Shown one piece after another: positions 50,500 through 63,727 of a DNA stretch of 64,000 bases. The notes under the pieces were generated by a model. That model did not search any database. It worked only from the letters and a program-made list of their open reading frames with translations, and was not told the origin of the DNA. How positions within the stretch are numbered: position 1 is the first letter of the stretch; each line of letters opens with the position of its first letter. Source of the DNA: Catenovulum maritimum (GTDB lineage: Bacteria > Pseudomonadota > Gammaproteobacteria > Enterobacterales > Alteromonadaceae); assembly GCF_001050375.1 (NCBI RefSeq), contig NZ_KQ130485.1, forward strand, positions 62,001 to 126,000, given 5' to 3'. The position numbers and the translations under genes are program-made.

Positions 50500-51579
50500 T
50501 TATTCTGTTGCACCATATGATTTTGCTTGCTCTAAAGTTAATGCTAAGTCTTGGGTTACTTGCCAACCTTGAATGTTAGATTTTATTATTTCAGCTAATG
50601 CATCAATATGTTCTGCATCACTATTTAATGCTGGAATATACTCAAATTTTTCCCCGCCAGCTTCTAAGAAGTAATCCCTATTCTCCTCACCTATTTCTTC
50701 TATTGTTTCTAAACAATCAGCACTAAAGCCTGGACAAACAACTTGAACAAATTTAATTCCCTGTTGGGCAAATGATTTTAAACTAGCATCTGTATATGGC
50801 TTAATCCATTCTTCTCGACCAAATCGACTTTGAAAAGCAGTGATATATTGATCTTTATTTAAACCCAGCTGTTCTGCAACCAATCTTGATGTTTTATAAC
50901 ATTCACAATGATAAGGGTCACCCTTATCTAAATATTTTTGCGGGACACCATGATATGAAAACACTAACTTCTCCGCTTGGCCATTAATTTGCCAATGCTG
51001 TTTTATTTTATTAGCTAATGCCTTTATATAGTTAAGATCATCATGGTAATGGCTAATAAACCTAAAATCAGGTAACCAGCGCCTTTGCTTAAAATCATCA
51101 GAGATAGCATCAAATGTAGAAGCACTTGTCGCAGCTGAGTATTGGGGATATAAAGGTAACACAACTAGTTTAGTCACGCCTTGTTGCTGCATGCTTTCAA
51201 TCACATCAGAAATAGCTGGCTGCCCATAACGCATTGCAAATTCAACTAAGATTTGTTCACCAAATTCTTTAGTTAACTGCTTTTTTAAAGCTGCATGCTG
51301 GTTTTGAGTATGGACCATTAAGGGAGAACCTTGCTCGGTCCAAACACCTTGATAAGCTTTAGCTGAACGAGATGGTCTAATATTTAAAATAACGCCATTT
51401 AAAATAAACCACCAAAGCAATCTAGGCACTTCTACCACTCTGGGATCTGATAAAAATTGTTTTAAGTATTTTCTTAATCCTGACTTAGTAGGTGCTTCTG
51501 GAGTACCTAAATTTGTAATTAAAACTCCAATTTTAGCTTTTGAGTTGTGCTCAAAATTAGCTGTGCCTTGATACTTCAT
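50500..51579 (-). CDS. hemH: Ferrochelatase HemH
   Basis: Inserts Fe2+ into protoporphyrin IX, the last step of haem synthesis. Motifs: GVLITNLGTPEAPT at the N-terminus, FLSDPRVVE, the active-site His in VFSYHGVPQKYLDKGDPYHCEC, and CPGFSADCLETIEEIGEE with conserved Glu and Cys. The frame is open to 51621, but ATG 51579 (MKYQGTANF) fits the family start better; neither has a strong Shine-Dalgarno. About 359 residues. It points away from oriC. Confidence 0.94.
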   Translation of the reverse strand: MKYQGTANFEHNSKAKIGVLITNLGTPEAPTKSGLRKYLKQFLSDPRVVEVPRLLWWFILNGVILNIRPSRSAKAYQGVWTEQGSPLMVHTQNQHAALKKQLTKEFGEQILVEFAMRYGQPAISDVIESMQQQGVTKLVVLPLYPQYSAATSASTFDAISDDFKQRRWLPDFRFISHYHDDLNYIKALANKIKQHWQINGQAEKLVFSYHGVPQKYLDKGDPYHCECYKTSRLVAEQLGLNKDQYITAFQSRFGREEWIKPYTDASLKSFAQQGIKFVQVVCPGFSADCLETIEEIGEENRDYFLEAGGEKFEYIPALNSDAEHIDALAEIIKSNIQGWQVTQDLALTLEQAKSYGATE

Positions 51580-51837
51580 ATACAAAAACTCTATAAAAAT
51601 GTCAGCTTGAGTTGCCACCATTATCTCAATTAATTAGATAAAGTGAGCTTAAACCTGAGATTAAATCAATTTATAACTGCTTATTATGCCTAATTAATAG
51701 ATATTTACATCGCAAATAGATCAAATAAAGCGAAGAAAATACATTTTCTTATTCTGGTTATTATTTGTACAATTTTAGCGTAAACTATCAATTGTTTGTT
51801 TATTGAACGAATTACGTAAAGCCAGTGTTTATCTAGC

Positions 51838-51873
51838 TGATCACTATTTGATCAAAGGTTGATCACTAGATCA
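51838..51873. repeat. Phased TGATCA array 1 in oriC
   Basis: TGATCA at 51838, 51849 and 51860 (11-bp steps) plus AGATCA at 51868, ending 8 bp before a perfect DnaA box. Confidence 0.85.
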
Positions 51874-51989
51874 TCACAAGTTATCCACATTGTTTGTATA
51901 TAAAAATCACCCTTGTTGATATCTTTGGGATAATGGCCGTATAAGTCCGCTTTTTTCATTGGATAGTTTTGGGGATTAAATTGAATGTG

Positions 51990-52008
51990 TATAACTAGGC
52001 TAGTTATA
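51990..52008. repeat. Palindrome overlapping an oriC DnaA box
   Basis: TATAACTAG-G-CTAGTTATA, perfect 9-bp arms around one base. The left arm overlaps the inverted TTATACACA box at 51986-51994, and the element ends 7 bp before TGATCA array 2. Confidence 0.7.
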
Positions 52009-52015
52009 ACCAAGT

Positions 52016-52043
52016 TGATCAAAGATTGATCAGTTATTGATCA
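52016..52043. repeat. Phased TGATCA array 2 in oriC
   Basis: TGATCA at 52016, 52027 and 52038, again at exact 11-bp steps, 178 bp from array 1. Confidence 0.85.
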
Positions 52044-52297
52044 CTTCTTATTCTTTGTCCAATAATTTGAATTTATTAGTTTTTTTTGGCTTATACACAG
52101 AAATATCGATCACTAATAACAGTAATAATAAGATCTTTTATATATATATATAATTAATTACTAATTAAAAACTCAAAAAAAGAAGAAAACAAAAAAACGT
52201 TTTAATTTAAAATCACGTTATTTAATTTCCAATAAGAAGGATTAGGCTATAAAATAGCCGACCCTTTTTCTAGATACCAAAAATAGAGACAATTTTT

Positions 52298-54190
52298 ATG
52301 CAGTCATTTGAACAAAGTTTTGATGTTATTGTCGTAGGTGGTGGTCATGCTGGTACAGAAGCAGCATTAGCAGCTGCTCGTATGGGTATGAATACGTTAT
52401 TGTTAACTCATAATGTAGAAACCTTAGGTCAAATGTCATGTAATCCAGCCATAGGCGGTATAGGTAAAGGTCATCTAGTTAAAGAAATTGACGCTTTAGG
52501 TGGTGTAATGGCACATGCTGCAGATAAAGGCGGTATTCAATTTAGAACTTTAAATTCAAGCAAAGGACCAGCTGTTAGAGCTACTCGTGTTCAAGCAGAT
52601 AGAGTTTTATATAAAGCAGCTGTTCGTTATGTTCTTGAAAACCAAGATAATTTAAAAATATTTCAGCAAGCTTGTGATGATTTAATCGTTGAAAATGACA
52701 AAGTTACAGGTGTTGTTACTCAAATGGGACTTAAGTTTTATGCTAAGTCTGTCGTATTAACAACAGGTACTTTCTTAGGTGGATTAATTCATATAGGTCT
52801 GGAAAATTACAGTGGCGGACGAGCTGGTGATCCACCATCTATCGCTTTAGCAAAACGTTTAAGAGAATTACCGTTTAGAGTTGATCGATTAAAAACGGGT
52901 ACACCTCCTCGTATTGATGCTAGAACAATTGATTTTAGCAAAATGCAAGAACAACCAGGTGACAACCCTACTCCGTTATTCTCGTTTATGGGTAAACATT
53001 CAGATCAACCAAAACAAATTTCATGTTATATAACGCACACTAATACCAAAACACATGATGTTATTCGTGGTGGTTTAGATAGATCGCCTATGTATTCAGG
53101 TGTGATTGAAGGTATAGGTCCTAGATACTGCCCTTCTATCGAAGACAAAATCATGCGTTTTGCAGATAAAGATTCACACCAAATATTTATTGAACCAGAA
53201 GGTTTAACCACTCATGAAGTATATCCTAACGGGATCTCAACGAGTTTACCTTTTGATGTGCAAATGAATTTAGTCCATTCAATTGCTGGTTTGGAAAATG
53301 CTCATATTATTCGTCCTGGCTATGCCATTGAATACGATTATTTTGATCCAAGAGATTTAAAACAATCTCTAGAAACTAAATTTATCAAAGGTTTATTCTT
53401 TGCTGGACAAATTAACGGTACAACAGGTTATGAAGAAGCCGGTGCGCAAGGTTTATTAGCGGGTGCTAATGCGGCGTTATTTGCTCAAGAAAAAGAACCG
53501 CTAATTTTACGTAGAGATCATGCTTACCTAGGTGTACTAGTTGATGACTTAACGACACTCGGTACCAAAGAACCGTATCGCATGTTTACAAGCCGAGCGG
53601 AATATAGATTGTTGCTTAGAGAAGACAATGCAGACATACGCTTAACTGAACTAGGCCGTCAAATTGGTTTAGTTGATGATGCGCGTTGGGAATTTTTCTC
53701 AAACAAAATTGAGACAATCGAAAAAGAAAAACAAAGATTAAAAGAAACTTGGGTTCATACCAAGCATGTGGCCGTCGATAAAGTGAACGCGATTACCAAA
53801 ATGCCTGTTACCAGAGAAGCCAGTCTAGAAGATTTAATTAGAAGACCTGAAATCACTTATCCGCAATTAATGGAAATAGAAGAGTTTGGTCCAGGTATTG
53901 AAGATAAAATAGCCGGTGAACAAGTTGAAATTCAAATTAAATACTCTGGTTATATTCAGCGTCAAAAAGAAGAAATCGAAAAGACCATACGTAATGAAAA
54001 TACAGCATTACCGGATGAATTTGATTTTAGTAAAGTATCGGGTTTATCAAACGAAGTCATTGCTAAATTAAAAGAATTTAAACCAGAAACAATTGGCCAA
54101 GCGTCGCGTATATCTGGAATTACACCTGCTGCAATTTCGTTATTGTTAGTGAGTTTGAAAAAACAAGGATTATTGAGGAAACAAGCTTAA
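52298..54190 (+). CDS. mnmG: tRNA U34 carboxymethylaminomethyltransferase subunit MnmG (GidA)
   Basis: FAD enzyme that with MnmE modifies wobble uridine of tRNAs. FAD-binding [19 protein letters not shown] at the N-terminus, [20 protein letters not shown], the GidA signature [12 protein letters not shown] and [12 protein letters not shown]. The C-terminal helical domain ends [12 protein letters not shown]. At 630 residues it is full length. It is the first gene after oriC and overlaps rsmG by one base. Confidence 0.97.
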   Translation: MQSFEQSFDVIVVGGGHAGTEAALAAARMGMNTLLLTHNVETLGQMSCNPAIGGIGKGHLVKEIDALGGVMAHAADKGGIQFRTLNSSKGPAVRATRVQADRVLYKAAVRYVLENQDNLKIFQQACDDLIVENDKVTGVVTQMGLKFYAKSVVLTTGTFLGGLIHIGLENYSGGRAGDPPSIALAKRLRELPFRVDRLKTGTPPRIDARTIDFSKMQEQPGDNPTPLFSFMGKHSDQPKQISCYITHTNTKTHDVIRGGLDRSPMYSGVIEGIGPRYCPSIEDKIMRFADKDSHQIFIEPEGLTTHEVYPNGISTSLPFDVQMNLVHSIAGLENAHIIRPGYAIEYDYFDPRDLKQSLETKFIKGLFFAGQINGTTGYEEAGAQGLLAGANAALFAQEKEPLILRRDHAYLGVLVDDLTTLGTKEPYRMFTSRAEYRLLLREDNADIRLTELGRQIGLVDDARWEFFSNKIETIEKEKQRLKETWVHTKHVAVDKVNAITKMPVTREASLEDLIRRPEITYPQLMEIEEFGPGIEDKIAGEQVEIQIKYSGYIQRQKEEIEKTIRNENTALPDEFDFSKVSGLSNEVIAKLKEFKPETIGQASRISGITPAAISLLLVSLKKQGLLRKQA

Positions 54191-54834
54191 TGTCTGCTTC
54201 ATCAAATCAGTTACTAACCAAATTAGACACTTGCTTAGATAAATTAGATATTTCAGCAACAGAAAAACAAAAACAACAACTTGTTGGTTTAGTTGAAATG
54301 TTGGATAAATGGAATAAAGCTTACAACTTAACTTCAGTTCGTGATCCAATGGACATGATGGTTAGACATATTGCTGATTCAATAGCGTTAATGCCTCACT
54401 TGCCAAAGCAACAAAATTTTATTGATGTTGGTACAGGCCCTGGTTTACCTGGATTACCACTTGCGATTATGATGCCTGATAGTCAATTCACTTTACTTGA
54501 TAGTTTAGGTAAGCGAATTAGATTCATTAAGCAAACTATTTTTGCATTAGGTATAACCAATGTCACACCAGTACAAAGTCGAGTTGAAGAATTTCAAGAT
54601 CACCAAGGCTTTGATGGCGTGCTCAGTAGAGCTTTTGCTTCGTTAGAGGACATGCTGTCTTGGTGTCAGCATCTAGCGGTAAAACCAGAAGGTAAATTTT
54701 TTGCGATGAAAGGCGTTTATCCAAGCGCAGAAATTGATACACTGTCTGAAGAATTTTTATTGTCACAATCAACAGAAATTAAAGTCCCTTTCTTGAATGA
54801 AGAAAGGCACCTAATTGAATTTAAATTGGCATAA
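54190..54834 (+). CDS. rsmG: 16S rRNA (G527-N7) methyltransferase RsmG (GidB)
   Basis: SAM-dependent methyltransferase that modifies G527 of 16S rRNA; loss gives low-level streptomycin resistance in other bacteria. SAM motif [18 protein letters not shown]-terminal [14 protein letters not shown], and [11 protein letters not shown]. Length 214. The start overlaps the mnmG stop (TAATG), and parA follows after 15 bases. Confidence 0.96.
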   Translation: MSASSNQLLTKLDTCLDKLDISATEKQKQQLVGLVEMLDKWNKAYNLTSVRDPMDMMVRHIADSIALMPHLPKQQNFIDVGTGPGLPGLPLAIMMPDSQFTLLDSLGKRIRFIKQTIFALGITNVTPVQSRVEEFQDHQGFDGVLSRAFASLEDMLSWCQHLAVKPEGKFFAMKGVYPSAEIDTLSEEFLLSQSTEIKVPFLNEERHLIEFKLA

Positions 54835-54849
54835 CGGAGTAAAGCAATC

Positions 54850-55638
54850 ATGGGCAAGATCATAGCAATTGCTAATCAAAAAGGTGGGGTTGGTAAAACA
54901 ACGACAGCTGTCAATTTAGCTGCTTCAATGGCGGCAACAAAACGCAAAGTTTTATTGATTGATCTTGATCCGCAAGGCAACGCAACTATGGGTAGCGGTG
55001 TCGATAAATATGAAGTTCCTGCAACTGCATATGAATTACTCATTGAAGAACAGGCGCTAGATAAAGTTGCGGTTAAAGATACGAGTGGTAAATATGATCT
55101 TGTTGCGGCTAACTCAGATGTAACAGCCGCTGAAATAAAGTTGATGGAATGCTTTGCTCGCGAGCTTAGACTCAGAAATGCATTAGAAAAAGTTCGTGCA
55201 AATTATGATTATATAATTATTGATTGTCCGCCTTCACTGAATATGTTGACGGTTAATGCCATGGCAGCAGCTGACTCGGTACTTGTGCCAATGCAATGTG
55301 AATATTATGCATTGGAAGGTTTAACAGCCTTGATGGATACGATTAATAAATTAGCTTCAGTCGTTAATCCTAAATTATCAATTGAGGGGATCTTACGCAC
55401 TATGTACGATCCAAGAAATCGATTAGCCAATGATGTATCAGAACAACTAAAGACTCACTTCGGTGATAAAGTTTATCGAACAGTTATTCCAAGAAATGTT
55501 CGATTAGCTGAAGCGCCAAGCTTTGGTACACCTGTGATGTACTATGACAAATCTTCAACTGGTGCAAAAGCTTATCTAGCTCTAGCTGGTGAAATGATAC
55601 GTCGAAGTGAAAAACAAAAATCAAAACAAGTCGCATAA
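54850..55638 (+). CDS. parA: Chromosome partitioning ATPase ParA (Soj)
   Basis: Deviant-Walker ATPase that moves ParB-parS complexes over the nucleoid. Deviant Walker A KGGVGKTT (residues 11-18), A' DLDPQGNATMG, Walker B IIIDCPPSLNMLTVNAM. Length 262, typical of chromosomal ParA without an N-terminal HTH. It lies in the conserved mnmG-rsmG-parA-parB order; its target sites lie in recF. Confidence 0.96.
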   Translation: MGKIIAIANQKGGVGKTTTAVNLAASMAATKRKVLLIDLDPQGNATMGSGVDKYEVPATAYELLIEEQALDKVAVKDTSGKYDLVAANSDVTAAEIKLMECFARELRLRNALEKVRANYDYIIIDCPPSLNMLTVNAMAAADSVLVPMQCEYYALEGLTALMDTINKLASVVNPKLSIEGILRTMYDPRNRLANDVSEQLKTHFGDKVYRTVIPRNVRLAEAPSFGTPVMYYDKSSTGAKAYLALAGEMIRRSEKQKSKQVA

Positions 55639-55660
55639 TAAATATAATTTAGGTAATTCA

Positions 55661-56563
55661 ATGTCAGTTAAAAAACGAGGTTTAGGTCGCGGTTTAGATG
55701 CACTCTTAACGACAAGCGGCGCGTTGCAAAATAACAATTCAAATCAAAATACGACAGAAGAGTCAGCAGCTGAATCCCATGTTGAAGCGAGTGAATTACA
55801 AAAACTACCGATAGAGTTCTTACAACCGGGCAAATATCAACCACGTAAAGATATGTCGCCTGAAGCGCTAGAAGATTTAGCAAATTCAATTAAAGCTCAG
55901 GGGATTATCCAGCCTATCGTTGTTCGTCCTGTTGCTGGTGAAAATCAATATGAAATTATTGCCGGTGAGAGAAGATGGCGCGCTGCGCAAATAGCTGAAC
56001 TTGCCGAAGTACCTTGTTTAATCAAAGATATTCCAGATGAGGCTGCAGTTGCAGTTGCTTTGATTGAAAATATTCAACGCGAAGATCTTAATGCGATGGA
56101 AGAAGCGATTGCATTAGATCGTTTACTAACAGAGTTTGATTTAACCCATCAGCAAGTTGCTCAAGCAGTTGGTAAATCAAGAACAACAGTTACAAATTTA
56201 CTTAGACTGAACACCTTACAAGATGAAGTAAAAACGCTATTGGAGCATGGTGATATAGATATGGGGCATGCTCGTGCTCTATTAGGTTTGGAAGGTGAAC
56301 AGCAGTCAGACGCGGGTCGAATTGTTGCTGCTAAAGGCTTAACTGTTCGTGATACAGAAAAACTAGTCAGTAAATTATTAAAGCCAGCAGCAGAAAAAGC
56401 TGAGAAAACAATCGATCCTGATGTCGAAAATTTGCAGAATGAACTGGCAAATATACTTGGTTCTTCAGTCAAAATCAGTCACAACCGTTCAGGTAAAGGC
56501 AAGATGGTTATTGACTTTGCAAATTTAGATGCCTTAGAAGGCATTCTAGAAAAACTGAGATAG
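55661..56563 (+). CDS. parB: Chromosome partitioning protein ParB (Spo0J)
   Basis: CTP-dependent clamp that loads at parS. It starts MSVKKRGLGRGLDALL, the ParA-activating N-terminus, at ATG 55661 with AGG seven bases upstream; the frame open to 55607 overlaps parA and is rejected. The CTP-binding box is GERRWRAAQIA with ENIQREDLNAMEEA, then an HTH (HQQVAQAVGKSRTTVTNLLR) and a C-terminal dimerisation domain. 300 residues. Two perfect parS sites are in the window. Confidence 0.96.
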   Translation: MSVKKRGLGRGLDALLTTSGALQNNNSNQNTTEESAAESHVEASELQKLPIEFLQPGKYQPRKDMSPEALEDLANSIKAQGIIQPIVVRPVAGENQYEIIAGERRWRAAQIAELAEVPCLIKDIPDEAAVAVALIENIQREDLNAMEEAIALDRLLTEFDLTHQQVAQAVGKSRTTVTNLLRLNTLQDEVKTLLEHGDIDMGHARALLGLEGEQQSDAGRIVAAKGLTVRDTEKLVSKLLKPAAEKAEKTIDPDVENLQNELANILGSSVKISHNRSGKGKMVIDFANLDALEGILEKLR

Positions 56564-56631
56564 AGTACAATTTATTAACAAAAAAACTTGGCGCTAAGCC
56601 TTATTCACTCTCGTTTACAACAATTAAAACC

Positions 56632-56681
56632 TTGCGCAGATTAAGTTGAAAATACAGTATAAATCTGTATACTCTGCGCAA
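56632..56681 (+). promoter_or_regulatory. atp operon promoter with nested inverted repeats
   Basis: TTGAAA (56646) and TATACT (56668) with a 16-bp spacer form a strong sigma-70 promoter 69 bases before atpI. It is enclosed by a perfect inverted repeat TTGCGCAGA / TCTGCGCAA (56632, 56673), and the spacer contains ATACAG-N7-CTGTAT (56652-56670). The symmetry suggests an operator. Confidence 0.65.
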
Positions 56682-56741
56682 ATTTTATGTGTAATTGTTT
56701 TTGATTGTAAACATTTGCAAAGTTAGTACTAAGGTTTTCGT

Positions 56742-57996
<1,255 letters not shown>

Positions 57997-58024
57997 TTTT
58001 TAACTTTTAATTTTTTAACTTTAA

Positions 58025-58270
<246 letters not shown>

Positions 58271-58324
58271 TCTTATTAGCCACTTTATCTTTACGAACAT
58301 AAGTAACTTATTAAGGGGGTCGTT

Positions 58325-58795
58325 GTGAATCTCAACGCAACTCTAATTGGCGAATCGATAGCATTTTTTGTTTTCGTTGTTTTTACAATGAAATTTGTTT
58401 GGCCACAGCTAAACGGTGCAATTGAAGAACGCCAGAAAAAAATAGCAGATGGCTTAGCTGCCTCTGATGAAGCAGAAAAACAACTTGATGTCGCTAAGAA
58501 AGAAATAGCAAATCAATTGTTAGAAGCTAAAACACAAGCTGCAGCTATCGTTGAACAAGCGAAAAAACGTGAAGCACAAATCGTTGAAGAAGCGGCTACT
58601 AAAGCCCAAGCTGAAAACGATAAAATTTTAGCCCAAGGTCAGGCTGAAATTGAAGCTGAACGCAATCGTGTAAAAGAAGAACTACGTAAGCAAGTGTCTG
58701 TATTGGCAATTGCTGGCGCAGAAAAAATCTTGGCTCGTAGTATCGATGCTCAGGCTCACGCGGACATTCTTGACCAGTTGGTTGAGGAATTATAA
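58325..58795 (+). CDS. atpF: ATP synthase F0 subunit b
   Basis: Peripheral-stalk subunit: N-terminal membrane helix ([20 protein letters not shown]) and a long right-handed coiled coil (about 30-140) that grips F1. Length 156, the same as E. coli. It starts with GTG at 58325, preceded by AAGGGGG. It lies between atpE and atpH in the standard order. Confidence 0.95.
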   Translation: MNLNATLIGESIAFFVFVVFTMKFVWPQLNGAIEERQKKIADGLAASDEAEKQLDVAKKEIANQLLEAKTQAAAIVEQAKKREAQIVEEAATKAQAENDKILAQGQAEIEAERNRVKEELRKQVSVLAIAGAEKILARSIDAQAHADILDQLVEEL

Positions 58796-58805
58796 GGGGT
58801 AACTT

Positions 58806-59339
58806 ATGTCTGAATTGACAACAATTGCCCGACCATACGCAAGAGCCGCTTTTGATTATGCGCTTGAGCAAAATCGAATTGAAGATTGGCAATCTATGTT
58901 GGTTTTTGCAACTGAAGTTGTTAAAAACCCAAGCATTGTAGAGTTACTGAAAAGTTCTCTCTCTGCAGATAAGGTTACTGAAATTTTTATTCAGATTTGT
59001 GCTGAGCAGCTTGACTCTAACGGTCAAAATTTAATCAGAGTGATGGCTGAAAACAATCGCTTAAATACTTTACCTGAAGTATCTAAAATGTTTTCTGAAC
59101 TAAAAGCAGAACACGATAAAGAAATTGAAGTATCTGTGTTATCTGCGGTTGAATTAGATGCTAAACAGCAAACTAGTTTATCAGCCAGCTTAGAGAAACG
59201 TTTAGCCAGAAAAGTTAAGCTTAATTGTCGTGTTGATGAATCTGTCGTAGGTGGCTTATTAATAAAAGCTGGCGACATGGTTATAGACAGCACGATTCGC
59301 GGAAAATTGGATCGACTGACCACAGCGTTAAAGTCGTAG
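58806..59339 (+). CDS. atpH: ATP synthase F1 subunit delta
   Basis: 177-residue stalk protein linking subunit b to the top of the alpha3beta3 ring. N-terminal helical domain begins TIARPYARAAFDYA; the C-terminal signature is VGGLLIKAGDMVIDSTIRGKLDRL (read as the OSCP motif). It is 10 bp after atpF and 11 bp before atpA. Confidence 0.96.
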   Translation: MSELTTIARPYARAAFDYALEQNRIEDWQSMLVFATEVVKNPSIVELLKSSLSADKVTEIFIQICAEQLDSNGQNLIRVMAENNRLNTLPEVSKMFSELKAEHDKEIEVSVLSAVELDAKQQTSLSASLEKRLARKVKLNCRVDESVVGGLLIKAGDMVIDSTIRGKLDRLTTALKS

Positions 59340-59350
59340 GGGATTAGAGC

Positions 59351-60892
59351 ATGCAACTGAATTCCACTGAAATTGCAGAACTGATCAAGAAACGTATTGA
59401 ACAGTTCGAAATCGTCAGTGAAGCTCGTAACGAAGGTACTATCGTATCTGTTACAGACGGTATCATCCGCATCAACGGCTTAGCCGATGTTATGCAAGGT
59501 GAAATGATTGAGCTTCCAGGTAGCCGTTACGCTATCGCATTAAACTTAGAAAGAGACTCTGTAGGTGCCGTTGTTATGGGTCCGTACGCGGATCTTCAAG
59601 AAGGTACTAAAGTTACAGGTACAGGCCGTATTTTAGAAGTTCCTGTTGGTAAAGGTTTATTAGGTCGTGTTGTTAACACACTTGGTCAACCAATCGACGG
59701 TAAAGGTCCTATCGAAAATGATGGTTTTGAACCTATCGAAAAAATTGCACCAGGTGTAATCGAGCGTCAATCAGTTGATGAGCCATTACAAACTGGTTAT
59801 AAAGCTATCGATGCAATGGTTCCAATCGGTCGTGGTCAGCGTGAGCTTATCATCGGTGACCGTCAAATTGGTAAATCAGCAATTGCTATCGATGCAATCA
59901 TCAACCAAAAAGATACAGGCGTTAAATGTATCTACGTTGCGATTGGCCAAAAAGCTTCTACATTAGCGAACGTTGTTCGTAAATTAGAAGAGCACGGTGC
60001 TTTAGAAAATACTATTATTGTTGCAGCTAACGCTTCAGAATCGGCGGCACTTCAGTACCTAGCACCTTATGCTGGTTGTACTATGGGTGAATACTTCCGT
60101 GACCGTGGTGAAGATGCGTTAATCGTTTATGATGACTTATCTAAGCAAGCTGTTGCATATCGTCAAGTTTCACTATTACTTCGTCGTCCACCAGGACGTG
60201 AAGCATACCCAGGTGATGTTTTCTATCTTCATTCTCGTCTATTAGAACGTGCTTCTCGTGTAAACGCTGATTACGTTGAAAAATACACTAAAGGTGACGT
60301 TAAAGGTAAAACTGGTTCATTAACAGCATTACCTATTATCGAAACTCAAGCTGGTGACGTTTCTGCATTCGTACCTACTAACGTAATCTCGATTACTGAT
60401 GGTCAGATCTTCTTAGAAGCTGGCATGTTTAACTCAGGTATCCGTCCGGCAATTAATGCTGGTATCTCGGTATCTCGTGTTGGTGGTGCTGCACAAACTA
60501 AGATCGTTAAAAAGTTAGGTGGTGGTATCCGTCTAGCACTTGCTCAATATCGTGAATTAGCAGCATTTGCTCAATTTGCTTCAGATTTAGATGACGCGAC
60601 ACGTGCTCAATTAGAACATGGTCAACGCGTAACTGAGTTAATGAAACAAAAGCAATTCAAACCGTTAAGTGTTAGCTTAATGGCTGTTTCTTTATTCTCA
60701 GCTGATAAAGGTTATCTAAACGATATCGAACTAGATAAAATTCTTGATTTCGAAGCGGCACTTCACTCATACATGTTATCTGAACACGCTGATTTGATGA
60801 AACAAATCGACGATTCAGGAGCTTATAATGGTGATATCGAAGCAAGCTTAAAAGCTGCATTGGAATCATTTAAAGCGACTCAAACTTGGTAA
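59351..60892 (+). CDS. atpA: ATP synthase F1 subunit alpha
   Basis: Non-catalytic nucleotide-binding subunit of F1. The P-loop reads GDRQIGKS at residues 169-176 (E. coli has GDRQTGKT), a mild variation that keeps the Gly-Lys-Ser core. The alpha/beta signature [17 protein letters not shown] is present. Length 513, the same as E. coli. Codon usage is visibly more biased than in the surrounding accessory genes, as expected for high expression. Confidence 0.97.
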   Translation: MQLNSTEIAELIKKRIEQFEIVSEARNEGTIVSVTDGIIRINGLADVMQGEMIELPGSRYAIALNLERDSVGAVVMGPYADLQEGTKVTGTGRILEVPVGKGLLGRVVNTLGQPIDGKGPIENDGFEPIEKIAPGVIERQSVDEPLQTGYKAIDAMVPIGRGQRELIIGDRQIGKSAIAIDAIINQKDTGVKCIYVAIGQKASTLANVVRKLEEHGALENTIIVAANASESAALQYLAPYAGCTMGEYFRDRGEDALIVYDDLSKQAVAYRQVSLLLRRPPGREAYPGDVFYLHSRLLERASRVNADYVEKYTKGDVKGKTGSLTALPIIETQAGDVSAFVPTNVISITDGQIFLEAGMFNSGIRPAINAGISVSRVGGAAQTKIVKKLGGGIRLALAQYRELAAFAQFASDLDDATRAQLEHGQRVTELMKQKQFKPLSVSLMAVSLFSADKGYLNDIELDKILDFEAALHSYMLSEHADLMKQIDDSGAYNGDIEASLKAALESFKATQTW

Positions 60893-60938
60893 TAACCAAG
60901 AGAGTAGTTAACGATTAATTTAATCGGAGTGAAGATAA

Positions 60939-63213
<2,275 letters not shown>

Positions 63214-63231
63214 TTTAGCCGGAGGTAATTT

Positions 63232-63657
63232 ATGGCAGCTATGACAACGCATTTAAATGTAGTCAGCGCCGAAGAAAGTATCTTCTCCGGTTTAGTTGAA
63301 TCTATCCAGATTACGGGTATCGAAGGTGAGCTAGGTATCATGCCTGGCCATACACCTTTAATTACACCGATTAAACCTGGTATGGTAAGACTAGTTAAAG
63401 AGTTTGGTGAAGAAGAACTAATCTATTTGTCTGGTGGCATTTTAGAAGTTCAACCGACTAATGTTATTGTTCTTGCAGATACAGCCGTTCGCGGTGAAGA
63501 TTTGGATGAGCAAGCTGCATTAGAAGCTAAACGCCAAGCTGAAGAGCATATTAATAACCCTTCTGCTGATTTCGAATACGCTCAAGCAGCGATCGAATTA
63601 GCTAAAGCGGTAGCTCAATTAAGAGTAATCAGCGACTTACGTAAAAATACTAAGTAA
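63232..63657 (+). CDS. atpC: ATP synthase F1 subunit epsilon
   Basis: Regulatory rotor subunit that couples gamma to the c-ring and can inhibit ATP hydrolysis. N-terminal beta sandwich ([27 protein letters not shown]) and a C-terminal helical hairpin rich in Ala/Glu/Lys. Length 141. Last gene of the operon; a strong terminator follows. Confidence 0.96.
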   Translation: MAAMTTHLNVVSAEESIFSGLVESIQITGIEGELGIMPGHTPLITPIKPGMVRLVKEFGEEELIYLSGGILEVQPTNVIVLADTAVRGEDLDEQAALEAKRQAEEHINNPSADFEYAQAAIELAKAVAQLRVISDLRKNTK

Positions 63658-63676
63658 GATTACTTTTACCAGCGAT

Positions 63677-63705
63677 AAAAAAAGGACGGCTTGCCGTCCT
63701 TTTTT
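63677..63705. terminator. Bidirectional terminator after the atp operon
   Basis: 13-bp stem (A-tract plus GGACGG / CCGTCC plus T-tract) with a 4-base loop, 20 bases after atpC. The A-tract on the left makes it usable from the minus strand too, for the convergent gene. Confidence 0.9.
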
Positions 63706-63727
63706 ATTTTTTGCGTTAAATAAAAGA

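Larger units (their letters stand above)
51700..52180. other. oriC: Probable chromosomal replication origin (oriC)
   Basis: Gene-free AT-rich spacer between hemH and mnmG, the conserved oriC position in many gammaproteobacteria. It holds DnaA boxes TTATCCACA (51881), TTATACACA (52091) and its inverse TGTGTATAA (51986), and a weak one at 51925. Ten GATC sites lie between 51719 and 52135. Two triplets of TGATCA have exactly 11-bp periodicity (51838/51849/51860 and 52016/52027/52038), and a 9-bp-arm palindrome lies at 51990. An AT-only tract at about 52137-52160 could be the unwinding element. No mioC-like gene is present. Confidence 0.85.

Noticed and set aside
52137-52160. TA-tract as a transposon target or microsatellite of interest
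   Set aside because: Simple AT run in an AT-rich origin; better read as a possible unwinding region.
52245-52259. Terminator or attenuator before mnmG
   Set aside because: The GGCTAT/ATAGCC stem is only 6 bp, with no immediate T-run; too weak to call.
56652-56670. LexA/SOS box in the atp promoter
   Set aside because: The palindrome is ATACAG-N7-CTGTAT, which has the half-sites in the opposite order to CTGT-N8-ACAG.
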